From Mesostigma viride (taxonomy: Eukaryota > Streptophyta > Mesostigmatophyceae > Mesostigmatales > Mesostigmataceae), in contig RPFO01001800.1 of the NCBI GenBank assembly GCA_009746045.1, positions 138,501-168,673 of the forward strand: DNA of 30,173 nt, written 5' to 3'. The notes beneath the pieces were generated by a model. It did no database searches and was not told where the DNA came from. It worked only from the letters and a program-made list of their open reading frames with translations. Both the position numbers and the translations under genes were made by a program. Below are positions 11,128 through 19,730 of this stretch, in pieces (the stretch's first letter is position 1; each line of letters starts with the position of its first letter).

Positions 11128-12025
11128 GTGACAGATGCCAGCATAAGATGTGCATGTTTTCAGCACTAGGCAGTTGGAGATAGGATGCCAGCATAGGATG
11201 TAGATGTTTGCCAGAATTAGGCCAGTAGATATGCGAATGCCTGCATAACACAACGATGTTTTTTTAATGACTTGGAAAAGATGTGAATGTTCTGGCCCAA
11301 ACGTAAAAAATATCTAAGTGCCATAGTATATTTAAGTATCTGTAGTTAGGAACAGGCCACGTGGCAGCCACAAAGCCCGAGGGTAGCCAGCCGAATCTGT
11401 AGTACGAGATCCGACGGTTACGGAACGGACGGGTACGGACGGGTACGGACGGGTACGGACGAGTACGGACGGGTACGGCCAGTACGGAACGGACGCGGCA
11501 CGCGGAATCCCGTGGACCACCACGAGGCCCCCGTGGGTCCCGGCGGTTTTTAGGTTCCAGGGTTAGTATTACGGGCGCCCGTAATACTAACCCTGGAACC
11601 TAAAAACCGCCGGGACCCACGGGGGCCTCGTGGTGGTCCACGGGATTCCGCGTGCCGCGTCCGTTCCGTACTGGCCGTACCCGTCCGTACTCGTCCGTAC
11701 CCGTCCGTACCCGTCCGTACCCGTCCGTTCCGTAACCGTCGGATCTCGTACTACAGATTCGGCTGGCTACCCTCGGGCTTTGTGGCTGCCACGTGGCCTG
11801 TTCCTAACTACAGATACTTAAATATACTATGGCACTTAGATATTTTTTACGTTTGGGCCAGAACATTCACATCTTTTCCAAGTCATTAAAAAAACATCGT
11901 TGTGTTATGCAGGCATTCGCATATCTACTGGCCTAATTCTGGCAAACATCTACATCCTATGCTGGCATCCTATCTCCAACTGCCTAGTGCTGAAAACATG
12001 CACATCTTATGCTGGCATCTGTCAC
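11128..12025. repeat. Palindrome centre with GGGTACGGAC decamer repeats
   Basis: The symmetry axis lies between 11576 and 11577 (ACGGGC/GCCCGT) with no spacer. On each side a run of about five GGGTACGGAC-type decamers lies at about 11426-11480 and its mirror about 11673-11727. Further out, after each gene C stop, are two copies of a GATGCCAGCATA(A/G)GATGT motif. Apart from repeats I see no gene. The 63-codon frames here translate the decamers. Confidence 0.9.
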
Positions 12026-13249
12026 CTACACTATCCTTGCAGACTGGGCGCCCTGTGACGCATCAAGGACTGGGAACGAGGCGTTCTGTATCTCGCTATC
12101 TGTTGGGAACGCCTGGCCTCCATCAGGTAGCGAGCTGGCACACGGGAGCCGCCCCACGCGGTCCAGCTCCTTCACCACCAGCCGCTCCATTACATCGTCC
12201 ATCTCCTCAGCCGTGAAGCCGAGGAGCATCCTCAAGTCATCCCTGGCGCCGTGGCCTTCCTTCATCAGGCGCTCCTTGACAGCATCTGCCTGCTTGGCCT
12301 TCTCCTTCAGCTCCAGCACAGCGCAGGCCTCGTGGTAGTAGGCGCACCTCTTCATGTGAGCCTCCACGTCCGCCTTCCTGCCAGTGTAAGAACAGCCCGT
12401 CTTGGACTTGGAGCCGTCCTGCCTCTTGATGTCGACGGAGAAACCGCACTCGAAGCGGTTCTTCTCGCAGGTGGCGAAGTGCTCGTCGACGTCCTCCCTG
12501 TGAAGGAACATCCCGCAGCCGTAGTCGCAGAAGCCGTAGGGGAGGGAGGCCACCAGCTCGTTGAGGGCGTGGTCCATCTGGTAGAACTTGTGGTAGTGCG
12601 TCAGGACTTCGCAGCTGCACATGGGGCACTTCATGTTCGTGGTCTTGCCGTTCGGCTTGGTGAGATGGAACGCCTTCATCTTCTCCACGCACTCGGGGCA
12701 CATCACGCAGTTGCACTCGTGGATGTGGGGATGGTCGATGAGGGCGACCAGCCTCGCGTACTTCCCCGTCTTGCTGGGGGCCAGGCAGAAGGGGCACTGC
12801 GGCAACTTGATGACGACAGCGTTTTTGACGTTGCAGGACAGCCCTTCGTATTTCTCCTGCCAAGAGCGTTCGCGGAGGCCGGCGGGAGTGGAGACCTTCT
12901 GCCTCATAGGCATCTCCTTCAGCCGTTTGGCGTCACGGCTTTCTTCTGCAAGCAAAACAAAAAAGCAAAAAAAAAAAACGCAAGCATTGAAAAAAAAACA
13001 AATTTATAAGCCACGGAAAACCACACAAGGGGTGAGCTTTTGGGGGCAAAACCACTTGCAAACGACAGCTCTCCACGGGAAAAGACGGAAAAAGACAGGA
13101 AAAGGAACATTACCCGGCTCTTGCTCCTGCTCAGCGTCGTATGGCCTGTCGCGAGTTCCTTCCCTTGGAAATGGGCGAGGCACAGGCCTCATTCCCCCCC
13201 TCACGCCCTGGCTACCATGAGAGTTAGAAGCGGATCCAGCCCTAGGCAT
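12026..13249 (-). CDS. Gene C, right copy: RING/TRAF-type zinc-finger protein, two exons
   Basis: Mirror copy of the gene at 9904-11127. Exon 1 is 13249-13114, the intron is 13113-12946 and exon 2 is 12945-12026. The 351-residue product appears identical, with the RING (about residues 96-155) and TRAF-like (about 185-246) cysteines intact. It is the gene closest to the palindrome axis, about 450 bp away. If the axis is an old viral genome end, this is the terminal gene. Both copies being intact contrasts with genes A and B and may point to continued use or recent duplication; that is inference. Confidence 0.85.
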
Positions 13250-14066
13250 CGTGTTCTGAGAGATGTAGTGAGCTTTCTTGGCTATGGCGGTGTGTAGTGG
13301 TGAGTGCTCGTGGAGGCGTGGTGGTTGGGCACATATACACTTCGAAGACCCTTCTCCGCCTCAAAGTTTTTGGGCGATTTGTGACCGTGCGATTGGCCTG
13401 AACAGGCGTTTTGCAGGAGATTTCCCGTGAGACAGCACGCCGTACATGGAATCACGCCAAAAAAATCCGCTGGAAGATCTCGGGATCTCCGTTTTCTCGT
13501 GCCGCGGCTCGGGACTGACAAGTTGGCGTGGCGGTTACTTCACGATTTTAGCGTGGCGTGCCGCGGGAAACGGCCGTTACGTGCCGGTCCAGCGTGGCGT
13601 GCCGCGGGAAACGGCGGTTACATGCCAGGCCAGCGTGGCGTGACGCGGGAAACGGCGGTTTTCTGAACTTGTCCAGCGTGGAGTGCCGCGGGAAACGGAG
13701 ATTACATGCCAGTCCAGCGTGGCGTGACGCGGGAAACGGCGGTTTTCTGAACTTGTCCAGCGTGGAGTGCCGCGGGAAACGGCGGTTACATGCCAGTCCA
13801 GCGTGGCGTGACGCGGGAAAGGCGGTTTCGTATCAGATTTCCCGCGGATTCACGCGGCCCGCGGCCTTCACCGCGTGGATTTCCACGGCCGTTTTGCCGT
13901 TACCAGCCTGTCACAGCGGCGACCACAGGATTTTTCACAAGTCCCATGCGTCATCCACGGGGAAGGTATAAAACACTTCCCCCTTTGCATCCAAGGGCAT
14001 TCTGCAAGCCAAACCGCCATAGCCAAAAAGCTCTCAGCAAAACCAACCCCTTAGCACCAAAACACA
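13250..14066. promoter_or_regulatory. Divergent C/B promoter with seven E2F-site repeats (right arm)
   Basis: Seven tandem repeats of 41-43 bp share CAGCGTGG(C/A)GTG followed by GCGGGAAACGG. The octamer GCGGGAAA (TTTCCCGC on the other strand, an exact match to the E2F consensus TTTSSCGC) occurs at 13563, 13604, 13645, 13688, 13729, 13772 and 13813, with a reversed copy at 13838. Spacing is close to four helical turns. A TATAAAA at 13967-13973 and GCCATAGCC at 14016-14024 serve gene B. The mirror elements serve gene C (GCCATAGCC on the minus strand at 13280-13288). A CCAAT-type box (GATTGG, 13391) is also present. Confidence 0.8.
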
Positions 14067-15182
14067 ATGGCCCGCACTAAGCGTTTCCCAGTCCGCGCTT
14101 ACCCAGGCAATGGAGTCAAAGTCCACGATATGACAGACAAGCTCCACGACGCTTTTGACGCAGCTCTCGCAAAAAGGAACAAGGAAAACAAGCCAGTCGC
14201 AGAAGTGCTGTCCATTTGCATTTGTTGCAATACCTTGCTCCCCATTGACAAGTTTCGCAAGGTCCCCGAGGATATCGGTGGCTACCACACGGAATGCATC
14301 CTCTGCGAGCACATGCTCGAGGTAAACTTCTTTTCCTTGCGTTTTTTGCTGACTTTGGCTGCATTTTTGCACTCCTCCTGTGGATTCTAACAAGACGCAC
14401 TGCCCCTTGTCATTTTTTGTGCTGCCCGCCCCACTTTGCAGAACAACGAGATCGACCACAAGCCGATTTTCCCCCCCGAGTGCCCAGAGTGCGGGGATGA
14501 GACCGCTCCGTGGGCTTTCTTCCCCAACGCCAACTGGAAGCGCGAGCTCTGCGTCAATTGCTTCTTCTCCAAGGAGGAGAACGTCTTCACTGCTCCGAAC
14601 ATCCCCAGGCCCGTGGACCCCTGCGAGTCCGACCCTCGCTACAACATGCCACTCAAGTGGCAAGTGAGGAAGGCGGACAGGGACGAGAGGAGGAAGGCGA
14701 TCCAGGAGGAGGCACGCAGGCGCCTCCAGGAAATCCAGGACGAGTCTGACGCTGAGGTGGGGGCCCTCGAGTCTGAGAAGGACGAGGACGACGAGGAGCC
14801 GTTGGACGACGCGGAGGACCCGTGGTACCAGTTCGAGCGGGATCCCGAGGAGGAGGAGGAGCAGCAGCCCCAGGAGGCTGTGGTCAAGGAGGAGGAGGAG
14901 GAGGAGGAGGAGGAGGAGCCCACCTGCAGGAGGGTGAAGACCACGCCTTCCAAGATGGCCCCCAAGGTCATCGAGGTGGAGGATGACGATGACGACGTTG
15001 TGGAGGTCCCCAAGAGCGACTTCCTCAAGGGAAAGCGCCCTGCTGACTCCCCCCCCACCTCTGAGGAGCCAGTCGTGAAGAAGGAGAAGGTCTTCCGTGG
15101 TGCCAACCCCTCCCAGCGTTTTCGAGCTGGCCCGTCTGGCTCCAACCCCTCCATGAGGCCCTGCTCCATGAAGGGGGACTAG
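14067..15182 (+). CDS. Gene B, right copy: two-exon zinc-ribbon protein with acidic tail
   Basis: Exon 1 is 14067-14321 and exon 2 is 14442-15182, with a 120-bp intron (GTAAAC donor, TTTGCAG acceptor, phase 0). The product has 331 residues. It has two CxxC-x(19-22)-CxxC modules, cysteines 51/54 with 77/80 and 99/102 with 122/125, which are probably two treble-clef or ribbon zinc sites. A charged helix (about 140-175) and long Glu/Asp runs with a basic SKMAPK-type segment follow. The intron falls exactly between the two zinc modules. I know no named family. The combination fits a nuclear regulatory protein, which is inference. The start is the first ATG after the TATAAAA and GCCATAGCC leader, 42 nt beyond the motif. 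This copy has the intact C-terminus that the left copy lost. Confidence 0.85.
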
Positions 15183-15728
15183 AGACAAGTCCCTAGGACT
15201 TTGTCATTTGTGATGTACACTAGCACGCATGGTAGTCAGTATAGGGCAAGTCCCGTGGGACCTTGTGCATTTTCATATATTTACTCATGATTTTATTGAA
15301 ATAATAAAAGTTTTTTGCATGCAAACATTCACGAACAATGTGCTTATCAAGCCTTGCATGGATATATAATTTAATTACAATTTGGACAAGTACTTTGGCC
15401 TGTGCACTTAGGTAGCAGGCCCATACGCCTTAGTGTTTGGGACTTAGGCAATTTTCTCAAGTCCGGGACCGCCGAATTCAGACCCGCGCCTATACTGCAC
15501 CGTACGACGCCAGAATATGGTACTTGCACCGTACGAATGCAGTATCACGCATCAGAATCGTATATAATGTACATTCTGAACTTGGAACGAATTGTAAGGG
15601 GGTGGCTGGCGGCCCACTTGGCAAATTGTCGAATTTTGGGGGTGGTAAACATATACAAAATGAATCAAAGGCGGCGTGCATGCGTGCAATAAATTAATTG
15701 ATCAAGCAACGAGAAGAGAAGTGACACG
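15183..15728. other. B-A intergenic region, right arm
   Basis: AT-rich spacer between genes B and A, both on the plus strand. Right after the gene B stop, 15184-15205 can form a stem (GACAAGTCC pairing with GGACTTTGTC with one bulge), and a second stem lies near 15246-15266. These may mark the 3' end of gene B transcripts. AATAAA-like sequence is seen near 15300. I see no coding signal. Confidence 0.5.
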
Positions 15729-16152
15729 ATGAACGATAGCCCAGGTGCGATGAAGGATAGCGATATTATGAAGGATAACGTGAGGCAGGCGAAGCGGCTG
15801 CCGATCGCCGCTCTATTTCACGCTGTAGGAGATATACTCCAGGAGACAGTAGACGACATTTCGAAGAGAAACACTAGGGCCAAGGCCATCCAGGGGGGGG
15901 CGGCAACACATGCCGACATCGTCTCCTCCTCCTCCTCGTCAGATGAGGATGACGAGGAGGAGGAGCGTGTTCAGACGCAGTTCGACGATGGCAAAATCGA
16001 CAGGTTTACTGGAGTCAAGTTCGAAGCAGGCTCGCTTCACGTCAAGACCATGTTTTCAGATGCGACACAGGCATGGCTCCCTATGTCTAAAATCGATATT
16101 CAGTATGACGCGCGCATGCGCGATTTCCTCAAGAATTTCAGAGGGAGCCCTG

Positions 16153-16957
16153 TGTTAAAAATTGAAGGTGGAGGAGGAAAGATCTTTTTGACCCCTTGTT
16201 ACCCAATGTGATGACAGCCACAAAATATTGCTTGGTTGATATATTACTTTGGGGTTGGTCTCCAACAAGGAGGTAGGCCTCAACTAGAGGTCAATCCCAT
16301 CCAACAAGGATGGGCTTGGGCAAACAATGCCACTACACAATCTCAACAAGAGACTGTTGCATACTCAACAAGAGCATGGCTTTAGGCTACCAACAAGGCA
16401 GCCATACCCAACTAGGGCTTACCCATACACATGGGGACCAACAAGGTAAATTTCTCGTGTACCATGAGTCACTTATGTGGAAGGGACAAAGTCCTTCAGT
16501 GGCGGCTACACTGTTTGCTACCGTTGATCCATTACAAATCTTACGGTACGAAATTGAGCAAACTTTTCACCACAGGTGACGGTGACCAACATTAGTTGGC
16601 ACGACGTTATGGCATGCGGGGACTAGGCCACAGCGCCTCCTAGGCAGCGCCAGAAACGTACAATAGTTCACTATAGAAATTCATGCAACCACTAGCATGT
16701 CCATAAATGATATGCGTATATAGTGCCGAGGTACAGGGCTAACTTGTATACTCACTCAGCTGTTTTCAATAAGAAAACTAGCGCCGTAAAGGACACGGCA
16801 AGCACTACCTAGCCCTCACAATCTTGGCCAGAAATACGGTGGGCGGAAGCGATTATTAAGGACGCATTCCTAATTATTCCCCCGTTTACAGAAAGTTGGC
16901 CACAACATCAAATGGGCTAGCAAACGGGCACAACCAGGATTATCTAAAATCCTGACA
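16153..16957 (-). repeat. LTR (3' LTR of the retroelement)
   Basis: 805 bp, apparently identical to 17814-18618, as expected for a recent insertion. The 89-codon frame within each LTR is not supported as a gene. It contains an array of short hairpins at 16260-16447. Confidence 0.93.
16260..16447. other. Array of hairpins with AACAA/AACTA loops inside the LTR
   Basis: Successive stem-loops share the loop but differ in stem: CTCC/GGAG (16260-16272), CCTC/GAGG (16278-16290), CCCATCC/GGATGGG (16296-16314), TCTC/GAGA (16341-16353), CTC/GAG (16364-16374), GGCTACC/GGCAGCC with one mismatch (16385-16403), CCC/GGG (16407-16417), CCCAT/ATGGG with loop ACAC (16422-16435) and ACC/GGT (16437-16447). The same array is at 17921-18108 in the other LTR. 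Confidence 0.8.
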
Positions 16958-16965
16958 CCCCCCTT
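16958..16965 (-). other. Polypurine tract of the LTR element
   Basis: AAGGGGGG on the minus strand abuts the 3' LTR. Two further copies, each preceded by GT, lie at 17000-17007 and 17051-17058. Confidence 0.75.
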
Positions 16966-17798
16966 GCACGTTGCTGGGATTGACTCAAACAACTGTGCTC
17001 CCCCCTTACTTAGGCAGTAGGGCTTGCCGGGTAGAAACAACCCTGCCACTCCCCCCTTACACGGTAAGCCAAAACATGACGACTTCAAATCAATGCAGTT
17101 GTCGAAAAGAAGAGGAACTGAAACGTGTGATGGCTTGTTAAAACCGGAAGAAAGAGACGGATCCGACGACGTCACAAATGGCTCAAAAGAGGAGCCACGT
17201 AAAAAGTTGCATGTCGGCAAAGGTCCGCCAGCTGGCGCCACGGAAATGAGTGTTGTTGGCGTTGTACCAAACCGATGACGACGTATGATAGCTTGTTGAA
17301 ACGAGCATAAAATTCCGCGTCGATGGACGCCTAGCACGGTCCAAACGGATGTGCTGTTGACGAGAAAGATGAGAACTTCCGGAAATCCGCTGGTCCGACA
17401 GGAATGAACGTAGTTGCCGTAGTACTAAACAGCTTGGGGCGCGTTATAACTTGATAGAATCGCCACAGAATGCCCTTTTCAACGACACCTTAACGGGCTT
17501 AAACAGATGAGTCGTTGAAAAGATATGCGCACTGACGAGCTGGCCAGGTAGGTCGGTGCGAACTTGAGTAACTTTTGCACCAGGATGCCGATGACAGCGT
17601 TCTTGGCGGCGTTGAAACGAGGACGATGTGACGCTTCCAACGCATCTAAGAGCGGTGAAAAATAATGTCCCAGTCAAAAGATCTGCACGCTCAAAGTTGG
17701 GTACCTGGCTGCAGGCCGACCGCTCAAAAAACGGGATCCGGAAAGTGCGGCTTTTGGAGAAACGGTTTACGGCTCAAGAAATGGGTTCATGGGTCACT

Positions 17799-17813
17799 CC
17801 CATAACGATACCA
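17799..17813 (-). other. Putative primer binding site of the LTR element
   Basis: TGGTATCGTTATGGG on the minus strand lies directly after the 5' LTR. TGGTATC would pair with the 3' end of initiator Met tRNA, and GTTATGGG is complementary to the anticodon-loop sequence of the same tRNA. The split match is unusual, so the primer assignment is tentative. Confidence 0.5.
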
Positions 17814-18618
17814 TGTTAAAAATTGAAGGTGGAGGAGGAAAGATCTTTTTGACCCCTTGTTACCCAATGTGATGACAGCCACAAAATATTGCTTGGTTGA
17901 TATATTACTTTGGGGTTGGTCTCCAACAAGGAGGTAGGCCTCAACTAGAGGTCAATCCCATCCAACAAGGATGGGCTTGGGCAAACAATGCCACTACACA
18001 ATCTCAACAAGAGACTGTTGCATACTCAACAAGAGCATGGCTTTAGGCTACCAACAAGGCAGCCATACCCAACTAGGGCTTACCCATACACATGGGGACC
18101 AACAAGGTAAATTTCTCGTGTACCATGAGTCACTTATGTGGAAGGGACAAAGTCCTTCAGTGGCGGCTACACTGTTTGCTACCGTTGATCCATTACAAAT
18201 CTTACGGTACGAAATTGAGCAAACTTTTCACCACAGGTGACGGTGACCAACATTAGTTGGCACGACGTTATGGCATGCGGGGACTAGGCCACAGCGCCTC
18301 CTAGGCAGCGCCAGAAACGTACAATAGTTCACTATAGAAATTCATGCAACCACTAGCATGTCCATAAATGATATGCGTATATAGTGCCGAGGTACAGGGC
18401 TAACTTGTATACTCACTCAGCTGTTTTCAATAAGAAAACTAGCGCCGTAAAGGACACGGCAAGCACTACCTAGCCCTCACAATCTTGGCCAGAAATACGG
18501 TGGGCGGAAGCGATTATTAAGGACGCATTCCTAATTATTCCCCCGTTTACAGAAAGTTGGCCACAACATCAAATGGGCTAGCAAACGGGCACAACCAGGA
18601 TTATCTAAAATCCTGACA
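17814..18618 (-). repeat. LTR (5' LTR of the retroelement)
   Basis: 805 bp, the same as 16153-16957 at an offset of 1,661. It ends at 18618 next to the second CCCTG target copy. Confidence 0.93.
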
Positions 18619-19456
18619 CCCTGGAAACGGCAATGGCAACAAGGTGACGGCCAAGATGGCGCGTGATTCATGGCGTGAGCACGTCCGGCATGAGGAGTGT
18701 CTCCAGGGACAGGAGGTGGTCGATGTGGGCGAGGAAGCCCCTCCCATGCAATGGGAGGTTGTGGTGAAGAAGGAGGAGGGATCCACTCCCTCCTCAAAGA
18801 GGGCAATGAAGTCCCCCCCGGTGGGACGACGCGTAAAGCTAACAAAGATCACGCCGAGCCCGGCGGACAGGTCATTCGCTATCAAGAAGACCCCCGTCCC
18901 TTCCCAGAAGACTGCAGCCGGTGCTGAGGAGAAGCCTGCACCCAGTGCTGGAAAGAAGACTGCACCCGCCAGCGAGGAGGAGAAGCCTGCACCTGTCACT
19001 CCTGTGGAGGAGCCAGCAGCTGGGCAGGAGAAGCCAGCAGCTGGGCAGGGTTCAGGGAGCAAGCCTGTCCCTAGTAACGCTCAAGTTGCTGCTGGACTAG
19101 ACACCCTGCAGAGGATGTTGAACCACATGGCGACTATGGGGTTCACACCCGCTCAAATCGCAGAGAGCATGGCCGCCCAGGCCGCCCAGAAGAAGACGTA
19201 GACATTTGGTGGCTTGACAGTTCATGAAGGACAGCTGTTTTTGAATAAATGAATAAAGCAATGGACACTGTTTGCATTATTGAGTCATTTCATGGCATCA
19301 CAATGTGTAATTGGATTTTATTATGAATAATAATGGATGTATTGTACACGTGTCCATGCACCCCCACGGGATTGTGATGTTAGGCTGGCTACTGTCACAC
19401 CCTGGCCACTTGTGATGATTTTCCCGTGGATCCATGTGTCCCAGGTGCCCACCCTT

Positions 19457-19551
19457 GGGGTCACCTTGGGTTTTTGTAGTAAGGGGGTAAACCCCATTTT
19501 CCCGTGTCAACACACCTGCGGGCCCTTACTACGCTCCGCGAGGGTGACCCC
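19457..19551. repeat. Hairpin spanning the right boundary of the palindrome
   Basis: GGGGTCACC (19457-19465) pairs with GGTGACCCC (19543-19551), and GTAGTAAGGG (19476-19485) pairs with CCCTTACTAC (19523-19532). The palindrome homology ends at 19480, inside the second stem. Confidence 0.7.
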
Positions 19552-19572
19552 ATGTTCCCCCCTATCTTTTGT

Positions 19573-19604
19573 GTGCCACGGGATTTTTCTAAGTCCCGTG
19601 GCAC
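19573..19604. terminator. Perfect 11-bp hairpin between convergent genes A and D
   Basis: GTGCCACGGGA pairs with TCCCGTGGCAC around a 10-base T-rich loop. It sits between the 3' ends of gene A (plus) and gene D (minus). Hairpin-directed 3' ends are known in some giant viruses; its use here is inference. Confidence 0.45.
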
Positions 19605-19730
19605 TGCATGAGATGTGGGCATGCACGAATCGTTTTTTCATTACAAGTTAATAATTTACAGGCAGAGACTTGTCTATTGATGAGGGCTGGGCTATGTGTG
19701 CACTTGTGGCTACTGATACAATGAGGCTGT

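Larger units (their letters stand above)
6146..11576. repeat. Left arm of a giant spacerless palindrome
   Basis: The arm is the reverse complement of 11577-19480 minus the LTR element. Positions pair by a constant sum of 23153 near the centre, shifting to 23154 and then 23155 after two one-base homopolymer differences. It carries gene A (minus), gene B (minus) and gene C (plus). Homology stops at ACTAC, 6146-6150. By eye I found three differences from the right arm: a 7-versus-8 base run at 8098-8104, another at 7255-7261, and an A/T change near 7882. Confidence 0.97.
16153..18618 (-). mobile_element. Non-autonomous LTR retroelement (TRIM/LARD-like), 2,466 bp
   Basis: The element has two 805-bp LTRs (16153-16957 and 17814-18618) and an 856-bp internal region with no coding capacity. 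The ends are TG...CA, and a 5-bp target duplication CCCTG flanks it (16148-16152 and 18619-18623). The uninterrupted left arm shows the empty site with a single CCCTG. On the minus strand the 5' LTR is followed by TGGTATCGTTATGGG (17813-17799), whose first seven bases match the initiator-Met-tRNA primer site of plant copia elements, and the 3' LTR is preceded by AAGGGGGG (16965-16958). Hence minus orientation. No gag or pol is seen, so it would need enzymes from elsewhere. Confidence 0.93.
15729..19201 (+). pseudogene. Gene A, right copy: split by an LTR retroelement
   Basis: The 5' part is 15729-16152 and the 3' part 18624-19201. Without the insertion (16153-18618 plus one CCCTG copy) the parts make a 333-codon frame, and here the eight-base run at 15893-15900 keeps the frame. 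With the insertion, the frame ends 20 or so codons inside the LTR at 16211. The acidic region, the middle segment and the Lys/Pro/Ala-rich C-terminal repeats are all present but separated. The left copy is frameshifted, so as sequenced neither arm encodes full-length A. The element lies antisense to the gene, so splicing it out as an intron is possible but I see no clear sites. Confidence 0.8.
11577..19480. repeat. Right arm of the giant palindrome (with LTR insertion)
   Basis: The arm is the reverse complement of 6146-11576. It is 7,904 bp long and contains a 2,471-bp insertion (element plus one target-site copy). Subtracting that leaves 5,433 bp, against 5,431 in the left arm, which matches the two one-base differences. 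Homology ends at GTAGT, 19476-19480, inside a local hairpin. Confidence 0.97.

Noticed and set aside
14034-15188. 384-codon frame antisense to gene B
   Set aside because: It mirrors B and its intron on the other strand, and its Leu/Ser runs come from the Glu/Asp codons of B.
16310-16579. 89-codon frame repeated in both LTRs
   Set aside because: It is antisense to the element and spans the hairpin array; no protein features.
16870-17337. 155-codon minus-strand frame across the LTR and internal region
   Set aside because: It covers the LTR end and the polypurine tracts, with no gag or other retroelement motif.
6146-19480. Palindrome as a simple fold-back read artefact
   Set aside because: The LTR element with a perfect target duplication sits in only one arm and the arms differ by a base change, so one molecule read twice cannot explain it. 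A haplotype-merging error remains possible.
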